From an uncultured Collinsella sp. (GTDB taxonomy: Bacteria > Actinomycetota > Coriobacteriia > Coriobacteriales > Coriobacteriaceae): a stretch of DNA of 64,000 nucleotides. The stretch lies in contig UQWS01000008.1 of NCBI GenBank assembly GCA_900544875.1, positions 11,699 through 75,698 of the forward strand. Reading direction: 5' to 3'. The notes under the pieces were generated by a model, which was not told the origin of the DNA, ran no database searches, and saw only the letters and a list, made by a program, of their open reading frames with translations. Shown here piece by piece: positions 43,099 to 51,895 of this stretch (its first letter is position 1; every line of letters starts with the position of its first letter). The translations under genes were made by a program, and so were the position numbers.

Positions 43099-44088
43099 AT
43101 GGTAAGTATTGTTCTTGCTAGCCATGGTGACTTGGCGGCTGGAATCAAGCAGACGGGCTCGATGGTCTTTGGCGATCAGCCGTCTGTTGCCGTGGTCTCG
43201 CTCGAGCCGAGCATGGGCCCCGACGACTTCCGTGCCAAGGTCGAGGAGGCAATCGCTTCCTTCGAGGACCAGGAGCAGGTGCTCTTCCTCGTTGATCTGT
43301 GGGGCGGCACGCCGTTCAACCAGATCAGCGGGCTCATCGAGGGCCACGATTCCTGGGCTATCGTCACCGGTGTCAACCTGCCTATGCTCATCGAGGCATA
43401 TTCGCAGCGCTTTGACGCAAAGAACACTGCACATGCGATCGCAAAACATCTCGTGACTGAGGCTAAGGCCGGCGTGCGCGTCAAGCCCGAGTCTCTGGAG
43501 CCCGAGGAGAAGAAGCCGGCTGCGGCCGCCGCTGCTCCTGCGGGTGCCATTCCTCCGGGAACGGTGATCGGCGACGGGCACATCAAGATCGCCCACGTCC
43601 GTATCGACACGCGCCTGCTGCATGGTCAGGTGGCCACCACGTGGACCAAGCAGATCAACCCCAACCGCATCATCGTGGTCTCCGACGGCGTTGCTCACGA
43701 CGAGCTCCGCAAGACCATGATCGAGCAGGCTGCCCCTCCGGGAGTCCACGCCAACGTCGTGCCTATCAAGAAGATGGCCGAGGTCGTCAAGGACACGCGC
43801 TTTGGCGACACCAAGGCGATGCTGCTGTTCGAGAACCCGCAGGATCTGCTCAGGGCCATCGAGGCCGGCGTCGACATCAAGGAAGCCAACATCGGTTCCA
43901 TGGCCCACTCCAAGGGCAAGGTCGTCGTCACTAACGCTGTCGCTATGGGCGATGACGATGTCAAGACCATCGAGGCTCTCAAGGCCAAGGGCGTCAAGTT
44001 CGAGGTCCGCAAGGTTCCTTCGGATTCCTCCGAGGATCTCGACGCCATGTTGAAGAAAGCTAAGGCCGAACTGGCCGCTCAAGCATAG
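43099..44088 (+). CDS. manX: Mannose-family PTS EIIAB component
   Basis: 329 residues. IIA domain (1-125) with phospho-acceptor His9 in ASHGDLAAG; Ala/Pro/Lys-rich linker (135-155); IIB domain (160-329) with His175 in RIDTRLLHGQV. It takes phosphate from HPr to His9 then His175 and on to the sugar entering through IICD. Start ATG 43099 is preferred over GTG 43096 (GGAGG 7 nt upstream). First gene of manXYZ-manO. The substrate of this subfamily may be mannose, glucose, fructose or an amino sugar. Confidence 0.95.
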   Translation: MVSIVLASHGDLAAGIKQTGSMVFGDQPSVAVVSLEPSMGPDDFRAKVEEAIASFEDQEQVLFLVDLWGGTPFNQISGLIEGHDSWAIVTGVNLPMLIEAYSQRFDAKNTAHAIAKHLVTEAKAGVRVKPESLEPEEKKPAAAAAAPAGAIPPGTVIGDGHIKIAHVRIDTRLLHGQVATTWTKQINPNRIIVVSDGVAHDELRKTMIEQAAPPGVHANVVPIKKMAEVVKDTRFGDTKAMLLFENPQDLLRAIEAGVDIKEANIGSMAHSKGKVVVTNAVAMGDDDVKTIEALKAKGVKFEVRKVPSDSSEDLDAMLKKAKAELAAQA

Positions 44089-44106
44089 TAAAGGAGGGTC
44101 CGATAC

Positions 44107-44925
44107 ATGTCTGCAATCACTATTCTGCTTGTTGCGATTGTCGCGTTGCTTGCCGGTATGGAAGGCATTCTGGATGAGTTCCAGTTCCATCAGCCGCTCG
44201 TGGCATGCACGCTTATCGGTCTCGTAACCGGTCACCTTCAGGAGGGCATCCTCCTGGGCGGTTCGCTCCAGATGATGGCCCTTGGCTGGGCTAACGTCGG
44301 CGCCGCCGTCGCGCCTGACGCCGCTCTGGCCTCGGTCGCTTCTTCGATCATCATGGTGCTCGCCCTCAACGGCGGCGCCACCGATTCGGCCAAGGCCGTT
44401 ACCGCCGCCATCGCCGTCGCCGTCCCGCTGTCGGTCGCTGGTCTGTTCCTGACCATGATCTGCCGTACCCTGGCTACCGCTATGGTTCACGGCATGGACG
44501 CCTGCGCCGAGAAGGGCGACTTCGCCGGCATCGAGCGTTGGCAGTACGCCGGCATCCTCATGCAGGGTGTTCGTATCGCCATCCCGGCAGTACTTCTGTG
44601 CATCATCCCGGCCGAGGCCGTTACCAACGCGCTTAACGCTATGCCCGATTGGCTGTCCGGCGGCATGGCTGTCGGCGGCGGCATGGTCGCTTCCGTCGGT
44701 TACGCCATGGTCATCAACATGATGGCCACCAAGGAGACCTGGCCGTTCTTCATCCTCGGCTTTGTCCTTGCTGCCATCCCTCAGCTCACGCTGATCGCCC
44801 TTGGCCTCATCGGCATCTCCCTTGCCCTCATCTACCTTGGCCTTAAGGATCTGGCCAAGCAGGGTGGCGGCATGGGCGGTGGCTCCGGTGACCCGCTCGG
44901 CGACATTCTGAACGATTACGAGTAG
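44107..44925 (+). CDS. manY: Mannose-family PTS EIIC permease
   Basis: 272 residues, highly hydrophobic (about 7-8 membrane segments), with the EIIC-Man motif GGSLQMMALGWANVGAAVAPDAALASV. A C-terminal Gly-rich tail is cytoplasmic. Start ATG 44107 with AAAGGAGGG, 18 bp after manX. It forms the transport channel with EIID. Confidence 0.95.
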   Translation: MSAITILLVAIVALLAGMEGILDEFQFHQPLVACTLIGLVTGHLQEGILLGGSLQMMALGWANVGAAVAPDAALASVASSIIMVLALNGGATDSAKAVTAAIAVAVPLSVAGLFLTMICRTLATAMVHGMDACAEKGDFAGIERWQYAGILMQGVRIAIPAVLLCIIPAEAVTNALNAMPDWLSGGMAVGGGMVASVGYAMVINMMATKETWPFFILGFVLAAIPQLTLIALGLIGISLALIYLGLKDLAKQGGGMGGGSGDPLGDILNDYE

Positions 44926-44941
44926 GAGGGGAGTGATACAT

Positions 44942-45862
44942 ATGGCAGAGAACAAGATTCAGCTCACCAAGGCTGACCGTAAGAAGGTTTGCTTCCGTCA
45001 TCAGTTCCTTCAGGGCTCGTGGAACTACGAGCGTATGCAGAACGGCGGCTGGTGCTTCGCAATGATCCCTGCGATCAAGAAGCTCTACACCAGCAAGGAT
45101 GACCAGATTGCCGCTCTTAAGCGCCACCTGGAGTTCTATAACACCCACCCCTATGTTTCCGCCCCCGTCATTGGCGTTACCCTCGCCCTCGAGGAGGAGC
45201 GCGCCAACGGTGCTCCGATTGACGACGTCGCCATTCAGGGCGTCAAGGTCGGTATGATGGGCCCGCTCGCCGGCGTCGGCGACCCCGCCTTCTGGTTCAC
45301 CCTTCGCCCGATTCTGGGTGCACTGGGCGCTTCCCTGGCCCTGTCCGGCAGCATCGCCGGTCCGCTGCTGTTCTTCTTCGCGTGGAACATCATCCGTTAC
45401 GCCTTCCTGTGGTACACGCAGGAGTTTGGCTACAAGGTCGGCTCCTCCATCGCCAAGGACCTCTCCGGCGGTCTGATGGGCAAGGTCACCGAGGGTGCTT
45501 CCATCCTGGGTATGTTCATCATCGGCGCCCTGGTCGAGCGCTGGGTGTCCATCTCCTTCACCCCGGTCGTCTCCAAGGTCACGCAGTCCGCTGGCGCCTA
45601 TATCGACTGGGCCAACCTGCCCGCCGGTTCTGAGGGCATCAAGCAGGCATTGACGATGTACAGCTCTGTCGGTGCCAACGCACTCGACCCGGTGAAGGTC
45701 ACCACGCTTCAGGCCAACCTCGATCAGCTCATCCCCGGCCTTGCCGCCGTGTGCCTGACCCTTCTGGTCTGCAAGCTCCTCAAGAAGAAGGTCAGCCCGA
45801 TCGTCATCATCCTGGCTCTCTTCGCCGTCGGCATCATCGGTCGCGTCTGCGGCTTCATGTAA
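44942..45862 (+). CDS. manZ: Mannose-family PTS EIID permease
   Basis: 306 residues with the EIID-Man pattern: soluble N-terminal half containing the QGSWNYERMQNGGW motif, then GVGDPAFWFTLRPILGALGASLA and membrane helices to the C-terminus. I chose ATG 44942 over GTG 44933, which overlaps the AGGAGGGG site. It completes the channel with EIIC. Confidence 0.95.
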   Translation: MAENKIQLTKADRKKVCFRHQFLQGSWNYERMQNGGWCFAMIPAIKKLYTSKDDQIAALKRHLEFYNTHPYVSAPVIGVTLALEEERANGAPIDDVAIQGVKVGMMGPLAGVGDPAFWFTLRPILGALGASLALSGSIAGPLLFFFAWNIIRYAFLWYTQEFGYKVGSSIAKDLSGGLMGKVTEGASILGMFIIGALVERWVSISFTPVVSKVTQSAGAYIDWANLPAGSEGIKQALTMYSSVGANALDPVKVTTLQANLDQLIPGLAAVCLTLLVCKLLKKKVSPIVIILALFAVGIIGRVCGFM

Positions 45863-45918
45863 GCACGCTTCGGCTTAAGACCGAGAGTTGCTAGGCAAGG
45901 GCTTTTGAGCCATTGAAA

Positions 45919-45963
45919 CGGACCGCACCCGGTGGGTACACTGGATGCGGTCCGATTGTTTTT
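45919..45963 (+). terminator. Terminator/attenuator between manZ and manO
   Basis: CGGACCGCA (45919-45927) pairs with TGCGGTCCG (45946-45954), followed by ATTGTTTTTATT. manO starts only 20 bp later, so manO expression depends on readthrough or its own promoter. Confidence 0.8.
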
Positions 45964-45982
45964 ATTGGAGGGCGAGGCGCGT

Positions 45983-46381
45983 ATGGCGCAATCTCAGAAC
46001 AGCACGGTCGATCTGGCAACGCCGGCAACCTGCCTGATGGGGCTTACCAGTCACGGTAACGTGATGGTGGGCAATAAGGCGTTTGAGTACTATAACGAGC
46101 GTAATCCCGAGGATTATATCCAAATCCCGTGGGACGAGGTCGACTATATTGCCGCCGAGGTTTTGCGCGGCACCAAGAAGATTACGCGTTTTGCCATCTT
46201 TACCAAAGAGAATGGCCACTTTACGTTTTCGACGCGCAATGACAAGGAAACGCTTCGCGCGGTGCGTAAGTACATTGACGAGGACAAGCTCGTTCGTTCG
46301 CCCGACTTTATCGATGTGACGGCCAAGGGCGCCAAGAGCATCCCCTCCGTTATCAAAAACCTTTTCCACAAAGGCAAGTAG
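45983..46381 (+). CDS. manO: DUF956 family protein (ManO-like)
   Basis: 132 residues of the DUF956 family, which accompanies mannose-type PTS operons in Gram-positives. The motif NKAFEYYNERNPEDYIQIPWDEV and FTFSTRNDKETLRAVRKY are typical. Function is not firmly known; a regulatory role for the PTS has been proposed. Start ATG 45983 with GAGG, not the earlier in-frame GTG in the terminator. Confidence 0.88.
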   Translation: MAQSQNSTVDLATPATCLMGLTSHGNVMVGNKAFEYYNERNPEDYIQIPWDEVDYIAAEVLRGTKKITRFAIFTKENGHFTFSTRNDKETLRAVRKYIDEDKLVRSPDFIDVTAKGAKSIPSVIKNLFHKGK

Positions 46382-46391
46382 TCATTAAAGA

Positions 46392-46413
46392 GCGCCCCCT
46401 CAAAGTGGGGCGC
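46392..46413 (+). terminator. Hairpin after manO
   Basis: GCGCCCC (46392-46398) pairs with GGGGCGC (46407-46413). It lies 10 bp after the stop codon and lacks a T tract, so it is a weak or factor-dependent end. Confidence 0.5.
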
Positions 46414-46434
46414 AGTCTCCCATGTGGCTCGATC

Positions 46435-46607
46435 GGGAAAGTGCATCCCAGTTCGAGCGTCGATTCCGGGATGTAGTTTCCGGAACGGGGTCGTTTGGGA
46501 AACCGTGTCCCGTTTCGAGCCGAAATTCTGGGTCACAGTTTCCCAGCGAGGTCTCATGGGGAAAGTCTGACCCAGAATTTGCCTGGATAGTGGGACGCAC
46601 TTTCCGG
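46435..46607. repeat. Array B of six alternating GGAAA...CCC motifs
   Basis: Six copies of the 15-bp motif, such as GGGAAAGTGCATCCCA, alternate in orientation with 10-30 bp spacers. It shares the unit with arrays A (21473) and C (57138). No ORF is supported. Confidence 0.8.
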
Positions 46608-46645
46608 AGGGCTGTTCCACCGCAACTTCGAAGAGTGGCTATACG

Positions 46646-46676
46646 TTGCATTACAGCGGCGTAAATCTGCTACACT
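46646..46676 (+). promoter_or_regulatory. tRNA-Arg promoter
   Basis: TTGCAT (46646-46651) and TACACT (46671-46676), 19 bp apart; the predicted start point is just before 46687. Confidence 0.45.
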
Positions 46677-46686
46677 AGTACAGCAT

Positions 46687-46762
46687 GCCTCCGTAGCTCA
46701 GGGGATAGAGCACCGCTCTCCTAAAGCGGGTGTCGACGGTTCGAATCCGCCCGGGGGCACCA
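46687..46762 (+). tRNA. tRNA-Arg (anticodon CCT)
   Basis: A complete 76-nt cloverleaf: acceptor GCCTCCG with CGGGGGC (one G-U pair), D arm with GCTC...GAGC, anticodon stem CCGCT/AGCGG with loop CTCCTAA (anticodon CCT, reads AGG), variable loop, T arm with GGTTCGAATCC and an encoded CCA end. Confidence 0.95.
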
Positions 46763-46772
46763 GAGATTTGTC

Positions 46773-46807
46773 GAGCCCGGTACACCGCCACGGTGCCGGG
46801 CTCTTCT
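46773..46807 (+). terminator. Terminator of tRNA-Arg
   Basis: An 11-bp stem (46773-46783 with 46793-46803, one wobble pair) is followed by TTCTGGTT. Confidence 0.7.
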
Positions 46808-46821
46808 GGTTCATGCCGTGT

Positions 46822-46862
46822 CAAAAACGAAGCGCCCGCTTGCTGGGGGAGCAAGCGGGCGC
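46822..46862 (-). terminator. Terminator of the division/signalling operon
   Basis: A perfect 13-bp stem (46832-46844 with 46850-46862) with a 5-nt loop; on the minus strand it is followed by TTCGTTTTT. It is 53 bp after the PASTA kinase stop. Confidence 0.9.
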
Positions 46863-46914
46863 CTGTGAGCGAATATGTTTGCGGCGAGAGCCGTAATGAG
46901 CGGTTGGGTTGCGA

Positions 46915-48876
46915 CTAGTTGGTCGTACCGGAATCGTCGCCCGTGCTCGTGCCTGAACCCGAACCCGAGCCAGAAAGTGCAACCGTCAGCGTAATCGTGC
47001 TGTCGGTGGACTGTTTGCCGGTGGGGGAGACGCCCGTAACGGTGGCGTTTTCATTGCCGCTCACGGGGTTGCCGTTCTGATCGCAGAATGCGATGTTGTA
47101 GAACCCGGCGTTATTGAGCGCGGTGACGGCCGCGGAGATGCTCTTGCCGTACAGGTTGCCCGGAACGCTGGCCTTGCCGGACTTCTTGGCAATGACGACG
47201 GTAATCGTGGCGCCAGGCTTCTGCTTGCCGCTGGGGTTCCAGCTAATCACGGTGCCCTCGGTAACCGAATCGTTCTCCTGGTAGCTCACGTCGACGCCAA
47301 AGCCTGCCATATCGAGGGCGTTGCGCGCCTGGGCCTCGGTCATGTCGGTCAGATCGGGGACGGAGGTGGTGTCAGGACCGCTGGAGACCTTGTACGAGAT
47401 GGTCGTGCCCTTCTCGACTTCCTTACCGGCTTCGGTGCCCTGCTCAAAGACCTGGCCCTCATCGGCCTCGTTGGCCTCCTCGGAGGCGTTGCCCTTCAGG
47501 CCAACGCTTGCCAGCGCGGCTTCTGCCTGGTCCTTGGTCAGGCCGACCAGCCGGGGAACCTCGACCTTCTCGGAGGGCTTGGGGCCCTTGGAGATTACCA
47601 GGTTCACCTTGGTGCCCTTGGCCTTCTTGGTGTTGCCGTTGGGCGTCTGCTCGGCGACCTTGCCCTCGTCGACATCGTCGTTGTAGCTTTGGTCGATGGT
47701 GCCGACCTCGAGGCCGGCTTCCTTGATCTGCTCGACGGCAGTCTGCTGGTCCTTGCCTAGCACATCGGGCACGGTGACCTGCTCGCCGCCAAAGAGTCCT
47801 GTGGCAAAGGCCACCACGATACCGATGACGGCAACGGCTGCCACCACGGCGGCGATGATCTTGTTCTTGTTGGATTTGGGCTTTTCGACCTCGTAGGAGC
47901 CGGTGGAGCCCGAAACCGAGCTACGGGCGGTATTCTGGCCGCTCACGCCCGAGACGGGACGCACCATGGCGCGCGTCTGATCGGAAAGCTCGCGAGTCTT
48001 GGTGGCGCCCAGCTCACCGGGGGCACCGATGATGCGCGTGGGCTCCGAGATGTTGACGGCACGGCCCGACAGGTAGCTGTTGAGCACCTGACGCAGCTCG
48101 TCGACGGTCTGGAAGCGGTTTGCCGGGTCCTTCTCCATGCACTTGAGGATGATGCGCTCAAGGTCGGCGTCGACACCGGAGTTGATCTGGCTCGGCGGAA
48201 TAGGCAGCTCGTTGACCTGCTTGAGTGCGACCGAGATAGCGTCGTCACCGTCAAAGGGAACGCGGCCGGTGGCGCACTCATACATCACGACGCCCAGCGA
48301 GTAGATATCCGAGGTGGGGCCGAGGTCCTGACCACGGGTCTGCTCGGGGCTGACGTAGTGGGCGGTTCCCAGCACGTTGTTGTCTTGCGTGAGGTGGCTG
48401 TTCTTGGCGCGCGCGATGCCAAAGTCCATCACCTTGATGTTGCCGTCGGGCAGCACCATGATGTTCTGCGGCTTAATGTCGCGGTGGATGATCTCGTGCT
48501 TGTGAGCGACCGAAAGCGCGGAGCTGATCTGCGAGCCGATCTGGGCGACCTTCTTGGGGTCGAGGGCGCCGTGGCTCTTGATGCCGCTCTTAAGGTCGGT
48601 ACCGCGCAGGTACTCCATGACGATGTAATAGGTGTCGCCGTCCTTGCCCCAATCGTAGACGCCCACGATATAGGGGGAGGAGAGACCGGCTGCTGCCTGG
48701 GCCTCCTGCTTAAAGCGTGCGGCGAAGGTTGCGTCGCCAGCATACTGCGGCAGCATGATCTTGACGGCTACCGTGCGGTCGAGGACCTGGTCCTGTGCAC
48801 GGTAGACGGTCGCCATGCCGCCTGTCCCCACCTTATCCTTGAGGAGGTATCTTCCCCCGAGGACCCTCTGTTCCAT
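46915..48876 (-). CDS. pknB: PASTA-domain Ser/Thr protein kinase (PknB/StkP-like)
   Basis: 653 residues: cytoplasmic kinase domain (8-275: GTGGMATVY glycine loop, AVKIML Lys, HRDIKPQN catalytic loop, DFGIA), juxtamembrane Ser/Thr-rich region, one transmembrane helix (about 338-360), then four extracellular PASTA repeats (about 365-630) and a Gly/Ser tail. PASTA repeats sense muropeptides or lipid II; the kinase controls cell-wall synthesis and division. Start ATG 48876 follows TTAGGAG; the ATG at 48891 is itself within that site. Last gene of the operon. Confidence 0.95.
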   Translation of the reverse strand: MEQRVLGGRYLLKDKVGTGGMATVYRAQDQVLDRTVAVKIMLPQYAGDATFAARFKQEAQAAAGLSSPYIVGVYDWGKDGDTYYIVMEYLRGTDLKSGIKSHGALDPKKVAQIGSQISSALSVAHKHEIIHRDIKPQNIMVLPDGNIKVMDFGIARAKNSHLTQDNNVLGTAHYVSPEQTRGQDLGPTSDIYSLGVVMYECATGRVPFDGDDAISVALKQVNELPIPPSQINSGVDADLERIILKCMEKDPANRFQTVDELRQVLNSYLSGRAVNISEPTRIIGAPGELGATKTRELSDQTRAMVRPVSGVSGQNTARSSVSGSTGSYEVEKPKSNKNKIIAAVVAAVAVIGIVVAFATGLFGGEQVTVPDVLGKDQQTAVEQIKEAGLEVGTIDQSYNDDVDEGKVAEQTPNGNTKKAKGTKVNLVISKGPKPSEKVEVPRLVGLTKDQAEAALASVGLKGNASEEANEADEGQVFEQGTEAGKEVEKGTTISYKVSSGPDTTSVPDLTDMTEAQARNALDMAGFGVDVSYQENDSVTEGTVISWNPSGKQKPGATITVVIAKKSGKASVPGNLYGKSISAAVTALNNAGFYNIAFCDQNGNPVSGNENATVTGVSPTGKQSTDSTITLTVALSGSGSGSGTSTGDDSGTTN

Positions 48877-49008
48877 TCCTGCTCCTAACATAACTATTCG
48901 CTCAACGATGTGTGTAGTACCTACGATGTGGCCGCTGGGGCCGTGTGGCGCGTTGCCGCTAACTCTTCGGCCGCGGCGCGCCTCGGGTGTCCGATTCGAT
49001 CATGGGCA

Positions 49009-51879
49009 TCACGCTCCCTGTGCGGCGAGCGCCGCGGTCAGGACGATGCCGGCAATCTTGGCCGCCTTGACGTCGTGTTTGTCGTAATCCTCCAAGGCCA
49101 CCGAGATGGCGACCGTGGGTGAATCGTAAGGTGCAAAGCCAACGAACATCGAGTTGACGTTGGTGCCGCCGGTCTCGGCCGAGCCGGTCTTGCCGGCGAC
49201 CTTGACGCCGGGGACCTGGGCATCGGTGCCGGTACCGGACTGGACGACGGCGAGCATGGCCTGCTTGACCTGGTCGGCCGTGGCGGAGCTGACGGCCTGA
49301 CCCAGCGAGCGGGACTGCGTGGTCTTGACCACAGTTCCGTCCGGGGCGAGTACCTGGGCTACAAAGTACGGGTCCATGACCACGCCACTGTTAGCGATGG
49401 CGGCGGCAATCACGGCGTTTTGCATGACGGTGGTCTGCGGGCCGGGCGTGTGGTCCATGCCGACAGGCTGGCCGGCGCCGGCCCAGGCGGTCTCCCACTC
49501 GGTCATGAGCGACGGGTCGGCCATGATGGAGGCTGTGGAGGTCAGGTCCTGGCCGAGCTTTTGGCCGTAGCCAAAGGCGTTGGCAAACTGCACGAGCGTG
49601 TTTGCGCCAACTTCGTTTGCCACCTGGCCAAAGACGACGTTGGAGGACACGGCAAAGGCCTGCTGCAGGCTGATGGTGCCGTAGCTCTCGTTGGCATAGT
49701 TGGTGACCGGCGCGTTGCCGATGTCCATGGAGCCGGGCGCCTGGTAGGTGCTGGTAAGGCTGGCGGTGCCGGTCTCGAGTGCCGCGGAAAGCGTAACGAC
49801 CTTAAACGTGGAGCCCGGCGTGTACAGCGCGTCCATGGCGCGATTGTACATAGAGCCGTCCTCGCCGCCGCCCGTCTGCAGTAGGGCGTCGATGTTGGTG
49901 TTGTCGTAGGTGGGCGAGCTGGCACATGCGAGCACCGCGCCGGTACGCGGGTCGATGACCACTACAGCGCCCTTAAAGCCCTTGAGTGCCTGCTCGGCCG
50001 CCGTCTGGATGCGCGAGTCGATGGTGAGCTTGGCGGTGTTGCCCGGCTGGGTCTGGCCCGCGAGCGACGCGATGGCGTTGTTCCAGCTGGAGTAGTCCTT
50101 AGAACCGGTGAGCGTGTCGTTCATGACACTCTCGATGGCGGTGGTGCCATACTGCTGGCTCACGTAGCCAACCACGTGCGCTGCCAGGTTGCCGTTGGGG
50201 TAGGAGCGTACGTAGGTGCCGTCCTCCTGCTGCAGCGACTCGGCCAGCGTCACGCCGTCGGACGTGATGATGGAACCGCGCTGGATGTACTTGGAGCGGG
50301 CGATAGTGTGGTTGTTGGTCGGCATATCCTGATAGTCCTTGGCCTTGATGACCTGGACATAGGTGAGGTTGCCGATAAGGATGGCGAACAGCGCCGTAAA
50401 GGCGAGCACCGCACGGGTTAGACGGTTGGCGAGCGCAACGCGGCCGAGCACACCGGATTCAGGCGTGTCGAGCAGGCGACGGCGCATGCGCGAGCCGACG
50501 GAATGGCTGCCGCTGCCGTAGGAAGACGAGGTGGCAAAGCGCGTGCCCGTCGGGGCGGCGGCAGATGCGACCTGATCATCGGTGATGGCAGCCATGGTGC
50601 CGGTGCCGGTAAGCTCGGCCTCGCGTCCGGTCGCCTCGTCACCGGCGCGCAGCAGGAGCGCGACGATGATAAAGCTCGCCAGCAGCGAGGAACCGCCCTG
50701 GCTCATAAAGGGCAGGGTGACGCCGGTCAGCGGGATCAGGCGGGTAACGCCGCCCACGATCAAAAAGGCCTGGAAGCTGATGGCGGCCGTAAGGCCCGTG
50801 GCGCTAAAGGCGGCGAGGTCGGATTTAGCGCGGGCAGCCGTGGTGAGGCCACGCACGGCAAAGAGCATAAACAGGATGAGCACGGCGCCGCCGCCCAAAA
50901 GGCCCATCTCCTCGCCGATGGCAGAGAAGATAAAGTCGGACTCGACGACAGGGATGTTGTTGGCCATGCCGTTGCCGATGCCAACACCGACCAGACCGCC
51001 ATCGGCAAGCGAGAAGAGCGACTGGACGATCTGGTAGCCCTGGCCCTGGGCGTCCTTAAACGGATCGACCCAAACTTGGAAGCGCACCTGAACGTGCGAC
51101 AGGAACTTGTAGGCGCCCACGGCGCCGACGGCCAAGAGCGCAAGGCCGATAACGACATACGAGAATCGACCCGTGGCAACGTAGAGCATCAGCAAGAAGA
51201 TGGTGTAGAACAGCACGGCCGAACCCAGGTCGCGTTCGAAGACGACAACGAGTAGGCACACGCCCCACACGGCAAACAGCGGCAGCAGCAGTCGCAGGCG
51301 AGGGATCTTAAAGCCTAGGATCTTGCGGTTGGAGATGGAGAGCAGCTCGCGGTTCTCGGCCAGGTACCCGGCCAGGAACAGCACGATAAAGACTTTGGCG
51401 AACTCGCCGGGCTGGATGGTAAAGCCCGCGATGCGAATCCACAGCTTGGAGCCCGAGATCGTGGTGCCGATAAAGATAGGCAGCATCAGCAGAATGATGC
51501 CGATAATGCCAAAGGTGTACTTGTAGCGCATGACTACGTCGAGGTTCTTAACCAACGCGAGCGTTCCCACCATGAGCGCCACCGAGACAAACAGGATGAT
51601 GAGCTGTGAGATGGCGAGAGCGGGGGCGAGACGCGTCACGAACGTGATGCCGATGCCCGAAAGCACAAAGACAATGGGCAGGATAGCGGGGTCGGCACCG
51701 GGCGCCAAGATGCGCACGGCAATGTGGGCCGCGGCAAAGGCGGCAAAGAGGCCGATCGGTACGGCGAGCGTCTCAAAGGAGATGGCAGCGCCCGCGGTGA
51801 GGACGTACATCGCATACAGTAGGATGACGGGGAACGCCGAGGCGATGAGCAAGAGCAGCTCGGTGTTGCGGCGACTCAT
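49009..51879 (-). CDS. FtsW/RodA (SEDS) - class B PBP fusion protein
   Basis: 956 residues. The N-terminal 400 residues form a SEDS glycan polymerase (FtsW/RodA/SpoVE) with about 10 membrane helices and motifs ALVVVFERDLGSA-like and FSAIGEEMGLLGG. After a Ser/Gly-rich linker and one more helix (about 470-490), a class B PBP follows: dimerisation domain, then transpeptidase motifs STFK (active Ser near 690), SSN and KTGS (near 896). SEDS polymerases and their PBPs are usually separate proteins that bind each other; here they are one chain. Start ATG 51879 is preferred over GTG 51888, which overlaps the ribosome binding site. It corresponds to rodA-pbpA of the actinobacterial operon. Confidence 0.95.
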   Translation of the reverse strand: MSRRNTELLLLIASAFPVILLYAMYVLTAGAAISFETLAVPIGLFAAFAAAHIAVRILAPGADPAILPIVFVLSGIGITFVTRLAPALAISQLIILFVSVALMVGTLALVKNLDVVMRYKYTFGIIGIILLMLPIFIGTTISGSKLWIRIAGFTIQPGEFAKVFIVLFLAGYLAENRELLSISNRKILGFKIPRLRLLLPLFAVWGVCLLVVVFERDLGSAVLFYTIFLLMLYVATGRFSYVVIGLALLAVGAVGAYKFLSHVQVRFQVWVDPFKDAQGQGYQIVQSLFSLADGGLVGVGIGNGMANNIPVVESDFIFSAIGEEMGLLGGGAVLILFMLFAVRGLTTAARAKSDLAAFSATGLTAAISFQAFLIVGGVTRLIPLTGVTLPFMSQGGSSLLASFIIVALLLRAGDEATGREAELTGTGTMAAITDDQVASAAAPTGTRFATSSSYGSGSHSVGSRMRRRLLDTPESGVLGRVALANRLTRAVLAFTALFAILIGNLTYVQVIKAKDYQDMPTNNHTIARSKYIQRGSIITSDGVTLAESLQQEDGTYVRSYPNGNLAAHVVGYVSQQYGTTAIESVMNDTLTGSKDYSSWNNAIASLAGQTQPGNTAKLTIDSRIQTAAEQALKGFKGAVVVIDPRTGAVLACASSPTYDNTNIDALLQTGGGEDGSMYNRAMDALYTPGSTFKVVTLSAALETGTASLTSTYQAPGSMDIGNAPVTNYANESYGTISLQQAFAVSSNVVFGQVANEVGANTLVQFANAFGYGQKLGQDLTSTASIMADPSLMTEWETAWAGAGQPVGMDHTPGPQTTVMQNAVIAAAIANSGVVMDPYFVAQVLAPDGTVVKTTQSRSLGQAVSSATADQVKQAMLAVVQSGTGTDAQVPGVKVAGKTGSAETGGTNVNSMFVGFAPYDSPTVAISVALEDYDKHDVKAAKIAGIVLTAALAAQGA

Positions 51880-51895
51880 AAGCGGCACTCCCTTT

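Noticed and set aside
43072..44955. 627-codon minus-strand ORF opposite manX and manY
   Set aside because: Shadow of the PTS genes; it has no membrane or enzyme motif that makes sense.
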